A DNA stretch of 7,425 nt from positions 1 through 7,425 of the forward strand of contig JAFGTA010000102.1 of assembly GCA_016934355.1 (NCBI GenBank). Reading direction: 5' to 3'. Shown here piece after piece: positions 1-5,612 of the stretch. Both the position numbers and the translations under genes were made by a program. The stretch comes from Candidatus Bathyarchaeota archaeon (GTDB lineage Archaea > Thermoproteota > Bathyarchaeia > TCS64). The notes under the pieces were generated by a model, which did not search any database, was not told where the DNA came from, and saw only the letters and a list, made by a program, of their open reading frames with translations. Positions within the stretch are counted from its first letter, which is position 1. Every line of letters begins with the position of its first letter.

Positions 1-734
1 AGGTGGAACGGGTCGACGCAGTTATAGTCTCCGAGGTCTGCGGTGGCTGCCTCGTAGGCGACGTTCACGGGGTGGCTAAGGGGGAGGTTCCATATCGGGA
101 AGGTCTCGAACTTGGCGAAGCCGCTCATGACGCCCATTCTTCTGTCCTGGTAGACCTGGCTCATGGCGAAGCTCATCTTGCCGCTGCCCGGGCCGGGAGC
201 CGTGACCACCACGATGCGTTTCCCTGTGTCCACATGCTCCGGGCGGCCGTAGCCCTCGTCGCTCACGACATGGTCGAGGTCTGTGAGGTAGCCCTCGATC
301 TCGTAGTGAATGTAGACCCGTATGCCCCTGTTCTCAAGGCGCTGCCTAAACTTCTGGGCGGCGTGTTCGCCACCGTAGCGGTTGATGACTACCGCGGAGA
401 CATCGATGCCCAGCGTTCTGAGGTCGCCGATGTCCTTGAGTATCTGGTCCTCGTAGGTGAGCCCGAAGTCCCTGCGAATCTTCCTGCCCTCGATGTCCTT
501 GGCGCTGATGCAGTGGACGATCTCTATCTTGTCTCCCAGCTTGCGTAGCATCTGTACCTTTGTGTCGAGCTCGAACCCGGGGAGCACCCTCGACGCGTGG
601 TGGTCGAAGCGGAGTTTGCCGCCGAACTCCAGGTACAGTTTGTCGAACTGGTCTACTCGTTCGAGTATGCGCTTCACCTGAGCACCGAGGTACCTCTGCG
701 TGTCGAAGCCTTTCTCCCTGATCATGTCCCTCAT
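1..734 (-). CDS. DUF1846 / UPF0371 family protein, N-terminal 244 residues (3' part outside window)
   Basis: Translating the minus strand from ATG at 734 gives an open frame of 244 residues that runs off the left edge. It matches the DUF1846 (UPF0371) family from memory: ILERVDQFDKLYLEFGGKL at 23-41, HHASRVLPGFELD at 45-57, VVSDEGYG at 156-163, TAPGPGSGKM at 178-187, FAKFETFPIWNLPLSHPVN at 206-224 and AYEAATADL at 226-234. Family proteins are about 500 residues, so roughly half is present. The glycine-rich GPGSGKM segment resembles a phosphate-binding loop, but the biochemical role of the family is not established to my knowledge. No signal peptide or membrane segment is visible, so it is probably cytosolic. 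Start choice: ATG 734 and ATG 725 are both possible, and a GTG lies at 740; homologues usually begin a few residues before the FD at 10-11. It follows gpmI on the same strand after about 80 bp containing a TATA-like site, so it is probably transcribed separately. Confidence 0.9.
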   Translation of the reverse strand, partial: MRDMIREKGFDTQRYLGAQVKRILERVDQFDKLYLEFGGKLRFDHHASRVLPGFELDTKVQMLRKLGDKIEIVHCISAKDIEGRKIRRDFGLTYEDQILKDIGDLRTLGIDVSAVVINRYGGEHAAQKFRQRLENRGIRVYIHYEIEGYLTDLDHVVSDEGYGRPEHVDTGKRIVVVTAPGPGSGKMSFAMSQVYQDRRMGVMSGFAKFETFPIWNLPLSHPVNVAYEAATADLGDYNCVDPFH

Positions 735-798
735 CTGCACATTATAGACTGAGCCGCGTCGCTCCTCTGATAATGCACGGAAATTGACGCCCTGTTCC

Positions 799-806
799 TA
801 TAAAAT
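799..806 (-). promoter_or_regulatory. TATA-like element for the DUF1846 gene
   Basis: The minus strand reads ATTTTATA here, in the 79-bp gap between the gpmI stop (814) and the DUF1846 start (734). An archaeal start site about 26 bases downstream would fall near 776, giving a leader of about 40 bases, longer than the others in this window. The T-rich stretch could equally serve as a weak gpmI terminator. This is inferred from composition and spacing only. Confidence 0.4.
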
Positions 807-813
807 CTTCTAA

Positions 814-2361
814 TTAGCCCAGGAGGCTCCTTGAAGTCATTACAGGGGGCTTCTCTACCCCCATCAGTTCAAGCACGGTCGGGGCGACGCTACTGAGCCC
901 CTCGCCCTTCCTGAGGCATATGTGGGTCAGCCTCTCCTCATTACTCACGAGGATGAATGGCACGGGGTTTAAGCCGTGGCTCGGGTTCGGTGAGCCGTCG
1001 GGGTAGAACATTGTCTCGATGTTGCCGTGGTCACCTGTCACGAGGACCGTGTACCCTTCACCGAGCCCCGCCTCCACGACCCTGCTCAGGCACTCGTCCA
1101 CCACCTCGCAAGCCTTGACTCCCGCCTCCAGGTTCGCGGAGTGTCCGACGAGGTCACCGTTGGCGTAGTTGACTAGGATGAAGTCGTAGACGCCTCGCCT
1201 GATCGCGGGAACGAGCCTGTCCGTGATCTCGTAGGCGCTCATCTCGGGTTTATCCTCGTAGCTTGGCACCTTGGGGCTCGGCACAAGTATCCTATCCTCG
1301 CCCGGGTTGGGTTCCTCGATCTGGCTGTTGAAGAAGAACGTGACGTGTGCGTACTTCTCCGTCTCCGCTATCCTAAGCTGCTTTAATCCTGCTACGCTCA
1401 GCACGTTACCCAGGTTCTCATGTACAGTGTGCTGAGGATAGGCGACGGGTAGGGTCAGGTTCTGATCATAGACACTCATGCAGACGAAGAATATGCTTGG
1501 CACCTTCCTCCGCTTGAACTCGGTGAAGCCGTCCTCGGTGAGGGCGTAGGTGATCTGGCGCGCCCTGTCGCTGCGGAAGTTCCAGAATATGAAGGCGTCG
1601 CCGTCGTCAATCGTGGCGACTGGTGATCCATCCGGCTCGGTGAGCACGATGGGCTCGACATAGTAGTCCGTGAGCTCAGGGTTCTCCTGATAGGCGTGTT
1701 GAAGCGCCTCGAAGGGGTCCCTCTCCTTTCTTCCCTCGCCCAGCGTGAGGAGGTCGTACGCCTTGGACGTCCTGCCCCAGTTGGTGTCCCTGTCCATGGT
1801 GTAGTACCTGCCCACGAGGGACGCGATGCGACCGACGCCCTTCTCCTCCATGACTCGGAGCGTCTCCCTCAGGAAGCGCTCGGCGCTCCTCTCCGGCACG
1901 TCCCTGCCGTCAAGGAAGCAGTGCACGTAGACCCTGTCGAAGCCCTCCCGGCGTGCAAGCTCCAGCAACGCATAGAGGTGGTGGGTGGTGCCGTGTATGC
2001 CCTGGTCGCTGAAGAGACCCGCGAGGTGGAGCTTGCCCCCAGTCTCCCGGCCGTGCGCCAACGCGTCTAGGAACTGCTTCTTCTCGTAGAAGCCGCCGTC
2101 CCTGATGCTTCGGTTTATGTCCTCCAGAGGCTGCCAGACGACCCTGCCAGCCCCCATGGTGAGGTGCCCGGGCTCGCTGCCGCCCTGGGTTCCCTCTGGA
2201 AGCCCCACCGCGTTCCCCGTGCATTTCAGCAGCGTCCATGGGTACGTCGCCATGTAGCGGTCGTCGTTGGGTGTGTCCGCGATGTACGCCGCGTTGCCTG
2301 TCTTCTCCTCTGTGTATCCCCAGCCGTCCCTGACGACGAGTATGACCCTGCGTCGTACCAT
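814..2361 (-). CDS. gpmI: 2,3-bisphosphoglycerate-independent phosphoglycerate mutase (bacterial-type iPGM)
   Basis: 515 residues, the normal length for GpmI. It interconverts 3- and 2-phosphoglycerate in the cytosol (glycolysis/gluconeogenesis), using two metal ions (usually Mn) and a phosphoserine intermediate. Every catalytic position falls at the numbering known from Bacillus GpmI: D12, nucleophile S62, H123, R153-D154, R185, R191, R263 and R266 in FRSDRAR, K336, D403, H407, D444-H445 and H462. The phosphatase-like metal domain is split around the inserted transferase domain (roughly 75-310). The serine motif is divergent: GGSEPGH at 60-66 where GNSEVGH is usual. SDQGIHG at 118-124 replaces SDGGVHS. 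The enzyme belongs to the long GpmI family rather than the shorter archaeal ApgM family, although some archaea do carry GpmI. ATG 2361 is preceded by a TATA-like site at a distance that suggests a nearly leaderless mRNA; no clear ribosome binding site is visible. It lies 40 bp after the DUF2905 gene. Confidence 0.97.
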   Translation of the reverse strand: MVRRRVILVVRDGWGYTEEKTGNAAYIADTPNDDRYMATYPWTLLKCTGNAVGLPEGTQGGSEPGHLTMGAGRVVWQPLEDINRSIRDGGFYEKKQFLDALAHGRETGGKLHLAGLFSDQGIHGTTHHLYALLELARREGFDRVYVHCFLDGRDVPERSAERFLRETLRVMEEKGVGRIASLVGRYYTMDRDTNWGRTSKAYDLLTLGEGRKERDPFEALQHAYQENPELTDYYVEPIVLTEPDGSPVATIDDGDAFIFWNFRSDRARQITYALTEDGFTEFKRRKVPSIFFVCMSVYDQNLTLPVAYPQHTVHENLGNVLSVAGLKQLRIAETEKYAHVTFFFNSQIEEPNPGEDRILVPSPKVPSYEDKPEMSAYEITDRLVPAIRRGVYDFILVNYANGDLVGHSANLEAGVKACEVVDECLSRVVEAGLGEGYTVLVTGDHGNIETMFYPDGSPNPSHGLNPVPFILVSNEERLTHICLRKGEGLSSVAPTVLELMGVEKPPVMTSRSLLG

Positions 2362-2385
2362 CTTAGCTCATAGGTTTCAGGTGGC

Positions 2386-2394
2386 TGTAAAAAT
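2386..2394 (-). promoter_or_regulatory. TATA-like element for gpmI
   Basis: The minus strand reads ATTTTTACA in the 40-bp gap between the DUF2905 stop (2402) and the gpmI ATG (2361). Its centre is about 29 bases before the ATG, which would place the transcript start within a few bases of the start codon. This suggests that gpmI has its own leaderless promoter even though it is co-directional with DUF2905. Confidence 0.45.
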
Positions 2395-2401
2395 GTGTTC
2401 C

Positions 2402-2623
2402 TCACCGCCGCAGCGTGTTCCAGAGCACCGAGAGGAGGGAGAGCAGGATTAGTGGGGGGCTCGTAGCGAAGTAGAAGCCGTCACGCCTGTATACCCATAT
2501 GATATACCAGGGGAGTCTCTCGACGCTGGGCGCCACCTTCATCACGTAAGGCAGGGCGACGAATAACAATCCCAGCAGGATGAGGACCCAGCCCAGCGCG
2601 CTGAACTCCCTGTAAGGCTCCAT
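2402..2623 (-). CDS. DUF2905-like small membrane protein, 73 residues
   Basis: Two hydrophobic helices (about 10-28 and 55-71) are separated by a short basic/aromatic loop with RLPWYI at 36-41 and FYFATS at 50-55. This is the layout of DUF2905 proteins: an LG-x-LLILLGL-type first helix, an RLPGDI loop, FYFP, then an LLSLLL second helix. Length fits the family (about 70 residues). The function of DUF2905 is not known. The protein is presumably in the cytoplasmic membrane, and the basic C-terminus (RR) suggests a cytosolic tail. W39 and Y40 replace the usual Gly-Asp of the loop, so this is a divergent member. ATG 2623 has a TATA-like element about 26 bases upstream, consistent with a leaderless mRNA. 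It is divergent to adk (68-bp gap) and lies 40 bp upstream of gpmI. The assignment is from remembered family pattern, not a search. Confidence 0.75.
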   Translation of the reverse strand: MEPYREFSALGWVLILLGLLFVALPYVMKVAPSVERLPWYIIWVYRRDGFYFATSPPLILLSLLSVLWNTLRR

Positions 2624-2644
2624 ACCGACAATAATTGATTCCGG

Positions 2645-2653
2645 TATAGTAAA
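2645..2653 (-). promoter_or_regulatory. TATA-like element for the DUF2905 gene
   Basis: The minus strand reads TTTACTATA, centred about 26 bases upstream of ATG 2623. That spacing places the transcription start at the start codon itself. It lies back to back with the adk element and shares the AAA at 2651-2653 with the A/T-rich stretch before it. Confidence 0.5.
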
Positions 2654-2655
2654 TC

Positions 2656-2661
2656 TTTAAT
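2656..2661 (+). promoter_or_regulatory. TATA-like element for adk
   Basis: TTTAAT within an A/T-rich stretch (2651-2663), centred about 33 bases before ATG 2692. A start site near 2684 would give a leader of about 7 bases and no room for a full Shine-Dalgarno. It adjoins the oppositely directed DUF2905 element. Confidence 0.45.
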
Positions 2662-2691
2662 GCATTCAACGGTGTTCCAAACCGGATTCAA

Positions 2692-3345
2692 ATGAGCCGG
2701 GTTCTGAAGATAGTCATGCTGGGGCCACCGGGCAGCGGGAAGGGCACCCAGGCGCATGTCATCTCCGAGCTCTACGGAGTCCCAGTGGTCACCACAGGCG
2801 ACATGCTCAGGGAGGCGGTCGCCAACGAGACCGAGTACGGTAATGTGGCAGGCGGCTTCATGTCCCGGGGCGAGCTGGTGCCAGACCACATAGTCAACGG
2901 CGTCGTCGGAGAACGACTCAGCAAGCCCGACCTTGTGAACGGCTTCATCCTCGACGGCTTCCCCCGGAGCAGGCGGCAGGCAGAGTTTCTCGACGGCTTC
3001 CTTGAGGAACATCATATGAAGCTGGACTATGTCATCCACGTGACCCTCGACGACGAGACCATCGTGAAGAGGCTCAGCAACCGGAGGAGCTGTCCACAGT
3101 GCGGTGAGGTCTACCACCTTGTATCCAAGCCCCCGAAGGTGAAAGGCGTCTGCGATAAATGCTGCGCGGAACTCGTCCTCAGGAACGACGACAAGCCCGA
3201 CGTGATAAGGAACAGGCTCAAAGTCTACAGGGAGAAGACCCAGCCACTGCTGGATAGGTACGCTGAGAAGGGCATCATAAGGGAAGCCCCTGGGGATCAC
3301 CCGATAGAAAAGCTGCCAGAGCTACTCAGAAAGGTGCTTGGCTAG
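2692..3345 (+). CDS. adk: Adenylate kinase, long form with zinc-type LID domain
   Basis: 217 residues, the length of bacterial-type long adenylate kinases. It catalyses ATP + AMP to 2 ADP in the cytosol and balances adenylate pools. Visible motifs: P-loop GPPGSGKGT at 11-19; AMP-site TTGDMLR at 34-40; LDGFPRS at 87-93; the LID starting at RLSNRR 127-132; four cysteines C134, C137, C154 and C157 (C-x2-C-x16-C-x2-C) as a structural zinc site; then RNDDKPDVIRNRL at 164-176 with catalytic arginines R164 and R175. It is not the short archaeal AdkA family. The usual RLSGRR is RLSNRR here, a mild change. ATG 2692 begins a standard N-terminus. The gene ends in TAG at 3343-3345, within a CTAG shared with the convergent adenosine-specific kinase gene, and a second in-frame TAG follows at 3352. 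Confidence 0.97.
   Translation: MSRVLKIVMLGPPGSGKGTQAHVISELYGVPVVTTGDMLREAVANETEYGNVAGGFMSRGELVPDHIVNGVVGERLSKPDLVNGFILDGFPRSRRQAEFLDGFLEEHHMKLDYVIHVTLDDETIVKRLSNRRSCPQCGEVYHLVSKPPKVKGVCDKCCAELVLRNDDKPDVIRNRLKVYREKTQPLLDRYAEKGIIREAPGDHPIEKLPELLRKVLG
3342..3345. other. CTAG palindrome: shared stop of adk and the COG1839 gene
   Basis: Bases 3343-3345 are the TAG stop of adk. On the other strand, bases 3344-3342 are the TAG stop of the adenosine-specific kinase gene. The two coding regions overlap tail to tail by exactly this 4-base palindrome. The same arrangement recurs at 4550-4553 and 5876-5879. Confidence 0.95.
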
Positions 3346-3824
3346 GTCTTGTAGCCTATCTTGCGGAGGAAGCTTTTCCTCCACTCGATGCCAGCCTCGT
3401 CCTCGACGCCTTTACTCTTTGCTCCGTCGATCACGCCCATGATGCCTCTGCCCTGATCGGTCTCCGCCACGACTACCTGCAGCGGGTTAGCCGTCGCTGC
3501 GAATACCCTGCAGACCTCGGGCACCGCCTTGAGCTGGGTCAGCACGTTGATGGGGTAGGCGCCCTTCATAACCACGTTGAAGCTGTGTCCGCAGCCCAGC
3601 GCCACGGCGTTCTCGACTGCGACCTTCCTCAGCTTCTCGTCGTTGCCGTCGTGCCTGACGAGGCAGTCGCCGCTTGACTCGCAGAAGGCGACGCCGAACT
3701 TGATGGTTGAAGACGAGGACACCATCGCCTCGTAGACATCCTCGACCGTCTTGATGAAGTGGCTCTGCCCGAGTATGATGTTACAGCCCTCGGGCACACT
3801 CATCTCAACTAATTTAAGCTCCAT
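3342..3824 (-). CDS. Adenosine-specific kinase family protein (PF04008 / COG1839)
   Basis: 160 residues from ATG 3824, the family length. Hallmarks: NIILGQSHFIKTVEDVYEA at 15-33, IKFGVAFCESSG at 41-52, VRHDGND at 56-62, GCGHSF at 77-82, YPINVL at 90-95, PEVCRVFAATANP at 102-114, and VVVAETDQGRGIMGVIDG at 117-134. The family is widespread in archaea. The name adenosine-specific kinase comes from structural-genomics annotation and the physiological reaction is, as far as I know, unproven. Start choice: ATG 3824 (MELKLVEM) matches homologues and has GGGTG five bases upstream. ATG 3836 (MGAGMELK) is the alternative and would be nearly leaderless. Extending to 3965 adds unconserved residues and overlaps the divergent methyltransferase gene, so I reject that. 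The gene is convergent with adk, sharing a CTAG stop. A position beside adk agrees with an adenine-nucleotide role but does not prove it. Confidence 0.93.
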   Translation of the reverse strand: MELKLVEMSVPEGCNIILGQSHFIKTVEDVYEAMVSSSSTIKFGVAFCESSGDCLVRHDGNDEKLRKVAVENAVALGCGHSFNVVMKGAYPINVLTQLKAVPEVCRVFAATANPLQVVVAETDQGRGIMGVIDGAKSKGVEDEAGIEWRKSFLRKIGYKT

Positions 3825-3856
3825 TCCAGCACCCATGAAGAAGACCGGGCAACAGC

Positions 3857-3862
3857 TTTTAA
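3857..3862. promoter_or_regulatory. Probable bidirectional TATA element between COG1839 and the methyltransferase gene
   Basis: The only good A/T hexamer in this divergent gap reads TTTTAA on the plus strand and TTAAAA on the minus strand. Taking about 26 bases on each side, leftward transcription would start near 3834 (leader up to about 10 bases for ATG 3824) and rightward near 3886 (leader about 20 bases with GAGG at 3897-3900). One near-symmetric TATA box could therefore serve both genes. A weaker GGTTAAG at 3878-3884 is an alternative for the rightward gene, though probably too close to its start. Confidence 0.4.
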
Positions 3863-3908
3863 CGGCTTCGCGGTAAGGGTTAAGTCTAGCGGGATAGAGG
3901 ATCGGGTG

Positions 3909-4553
3909 ATGGGCGACCGCCGCAAGGACTCGGACGACTACGGTGAACGAACAAGCGGGTGGCACTACTCGCTTGGCTGGGGCGACGGGACGGAGAGCGT
4001 CGCCCCCTACGTGCCTACGCCGCTCAACGTCGTCCGAGAGATGCTCATACTGGCGGAGGTTGGACCCAACGACGTCCTCTACGACCTGGGGTGCGGCGAC
4101 GGCAGGATACTGTTGACCGCCGTCGAGGAGTTCGACATAGCCCGCGCCGTGGGCTTCGAGCTGAACCAGAGGATGGTGGAGGCGACCCGACTAAAGATCG
4201 AGGACAAGGAGCTAGGCGACAGGATCAAGGTGGTTGAGGGCAGCTTCTTCGAGGAGGACCTCTCGGAGGCGTCCGTGGTCACCCTCTACCTGACGACCTC
4301 GGGTAACGCCAAGCTGAAGCCCAAGTTCATGGACGAGCTTCACAAGGGCGCGCGGATCGTCAGCCACGACTTCCCCATCGTGGACTGGGTCACAGCGAAG
4401 CACGACCACGGGTTCTACACGGTGGGAAGCCACAAGATATACCTGTACAAGATACCTCAGGCGTACACCTTGAAGCCGCCCGAGAAAAGGGATAATGAAG
4501 AGGACCGGTGGGACCGGATAAAACGCCTCTTCGACAGACTGGATAGGGGCTAG
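3909..4553 (+). CDS. Class I SAM-dependent methyltransferase, archaeal aKMT-like (protein-lysine methyltransferase)
   Basis: 214 residues from ATG 3909 (a GTG at 3906 is directly upstream; GAGG at 3897-3900 serves either). The core resembles Sulfolobus aKMT, which methylates surface lysines of many proteins: APYVPTP at 32-38, SAM motif I LYDLGCGDGR at 57-66, the acidic end of strand 2 at E84 in VGFEL, SFFEEDLSEA at 112-121, VVTLYL at 123-128, LKPKF at 136-140 and RIVSHDFPI at 149-157. Human ATPSCKMT/FAM173-type enzymes share this fold and the P-T-P entry. Family cores are about 160 residues. Here there are an extra N-terminal stretch of about 31 residues rich in D/G/Y/W and a C-terminal charged tail of about 30 residues (185-214). 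Substrate specificity cannot be read from sequence. The stop TAG lies in a CTAG shared with convergent pyrB, and is followed at once by a second TAG. Confidence 0.85.
   Translation: MGDRRKDSDDYGERTSGWHYSLGWGDGTESVAPYVPTPLNVVREMLILAEVGPNDVLYDLGCGDGRILLTAVEEFDIARAVGFELNQRMVEATRLKIEDKELGDRIKVVEGSFFEEDLSEASVVTLYLTTSGNAKLKPKFMDELHKGARIVSHDFPIVDWVTAKHDHGFYTVGSHKIYLYKIPQAYTLKPPEKRDNEEDRWDRIKRLFDRLDRG
4550..4553. other. CTAG palindrome: shared stop of the methyltransferase gene and pyrB
   Basis: Bases 4551-4553 are the TAG stop of the methyltransferase gene. Bases 4552-4550 on the opposite strand are the TAG stop of pyrB. The overlap is 4 bp, tail to tail, the second of three identical junctions in this window. 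Confidence 0.95.
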
Positions 4554-5482
4554 TAGATCCCTAGGGCGAGGGAGATTATCGCCATACGCGCCCAGATGCC
4601 GTGGTGCACCTGCTTGAAGTAGAGGGCGCCCGGGTGGCTGTCAACCTCCTGAGCGATCTCGTTCACCCTCGGCAGCGGATGCATGAGCACCATGCCCTTC
4701 TTCGCCTTGGCCATCATCTTGTTGTCGATTATGTAGGCGTTGGCGAACTTCTTGTACTCGTCCTCGCTGGGGAACCGCTCCTTCTGGATACGCGTCGCGT
4801 ACAGCACGTCAAGGTCGCCGATGACATTGGTCAGGTCCTCCGTCGCCTCCCACTCCACCTTGCCCTTGGTGTCCGTGAGGACGTCCTCGCGCATGGCGAG
4901 CTGCTTTGGGCTGATGAGCTTAAGCTTGACGTCGTCGTACTTGCTGAGCCCTATCATGAGGCTGTGAGTGGTGCGGCCATACAGCAGGTCACCGCAGAGC
5001 CCAACGGTGAGTCCGTCAAGCTTCCCCTTGGCATGCTTCATGCAGTGCATGTCAAGTACCGCCTGAGTTGGGTGCTCCCACGAGCCGCTGCCCCCGTTCA
5101 AGATAGGGATACTGGCAACCTTCGCGGCCTTCCTGCTGCTCCACTCGTCGGGGTGCCTCATGGCGATAACGTCGACGTAGTTCTCCACCGTCTTGATAGT
5201 GTCCTCCATGGTCTCGCCCTTCTTGGCGCTGCTTACGCCGGGGTCGGCGAACCCCGTGACGCCTCCTCCTAGCCTCAGCATGGCAGACTCGAAGCTGAGC
5301 CGTGTACGCGTGCTTGGCTCGAAGAAGAGGGCGCCCATGACCTTGCCCTTAGCCATGTCGACACCCTTCTTCTCGAGGGGCATCATCTCATCCGAGACCT
5401 TCAGGATGAAGTCGATCTCCTCTCGGCTGTAGTCCCTCATGGATATGAAGCTCTTACCCTTGAAACTTGATGCGCTAACCAT
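4550..5482 (-). CDS. pyrB: Aspartate carbamoyltransferase catalytic subunit
   Basis: 310 residues, the usual catalytic-chain length. It catalyses carbamoyl phosphate + aspartate to carbamoyl aspartate, the first committed step of pyrimidine synthesis, in the cytosol as a trimer. Motifs: FFEPSTRTRLSFE at 53-65 (carbamoyl-phosphate binding S57-T58-R59-T60), 80s-loop KKGET at 86-90 with the active-site Lys, MRHPDE at 107-112, HPTQ at 136-139, GDLLYGRTTHS at 163-173 with R169, RIQKERF at 230-236 (aspartate loop) and HPLPR at 267-271. These favour ATCase over ornithine carbamoyltransferase, which has HPCQ and HCLP. The stretch before HPTQ is GGSGSWE (129-135) instead of the common AGDGSNQ. Many archaea have pyrI (regulatory subunit) directly after pyrB; here a convergent methyltransferase gene occupies that place, so any PyrI is encoded elsewhere. 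ATG 5482 has a good GGTGGAG ribosome binding site. Confidence 0.96.
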   Translation of the reverse strand: MVSASSFKGKSFISMRDYSREEIDFILKVSDEMMPLEKKGVDMAKGKVMGALFFEPSTRTRLSFESAMLRLGGGVTGFADPGVSSAKKGETMEDTIKTVENYVDVIAMRHPDEWSSRKAAKVASIPILNGGSGSWEHPTQAVLDMHCMKHAKGKLDGLTVGLCGDLLYGRTTHSLMIGLSKYDDVKLKLISPKQLAMREDVLTDTKGKVEWEATEDLTNVIGDLDVLYATRIQKERFPSEDEYKKFANAYIIDNKMMAKAKKGMVLMHPLPRVNEIAQEVDSHPGALYFKQVHHGIWARMAIISLALGIY

Positions 5483-5484
5483 AT

Positions 5485-5491
5485 CTCCACC
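5485..5491 (-). promoter_or_regulatory. Ribosome binding site of pyrB
   Basis: The minus strand reads GGTGGAG, ending two bases before the ATG at 5482. It contains both GGTG and GGAG, which pair with an archaeal anti-Shine-Dalgarno CACCUCC-type 16S tail. It is the clearest SD sequence in the window and fixes the pyrB start, although the spacing is short. Confidence 0.6.
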
Positions 5492-5514
5492 TGTAGAGGA
5501 GGATGCCCGTTCAT

Positions 5515-5522
5515 CTTATAAC
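5515..5522 (-). promoter_or_regulatory. TATA-like element for pyrB
   Basis: The minus strand reads GTTATAAG, centred about 36 bases before ATG 5482. A start near 5492 would give a leader of about 10 bases that just includes the GGTGGAG ribosome binding site. Confidence 0.5.
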
Positions 5523-5567
5523 GTTTTACCGCAGCCCAAACGGTGACCTTGAGAAGATAGAAGACAG

Positions 5568-5576
5568 TTATATAAT
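5568..5576 (+). promoter_or_regulatory. TATA-like element for the 88-aa ORF
   Basis: TTATATAAT is the strongest TATA match in the window. A start about 26 bases downstream would fall near 5598, about 15 bases before GTG 5613. A second A/T run (ATAAAATA, 5578-5585) overlaps the downstream side and would instead give a start near 5607. Confidence 0.5.
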
Positions 5577-5612
5577 CATAAAATACGGTGGAGCAGGATT
5601 CTAGACATACGA

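Noticed and set aside
3..681. Plus-strand open frames at the left edge
   Set aside because: They lie opposite the DUF1846 gene, whose minus-strand translation has clear family motifs. The plus-strand products look like antisense shadows.
2542..3300. Long minus-strand open frame (252 codons) opposite adk
   Set aside because: It is a mirror of the adk coding region. Its product has no recognisable motif, and it runs through the divergent promoter and DUF2905. adk motifs are unambiguous on the plus strand.
3825..3965. N-terminal extension of the COG1839 gene to an ATG at 3965
   Set aside because: The extra residues are not part of the family. They would overlap the divergent methyltransferase start and bury the shared promoter inside coding sequence.
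4601..5272. Plus-strand open frame of 223 codons
   Set aside because: Antisense to pyrB, which has complete catalytic motifs. The product is low in recognisable structure.
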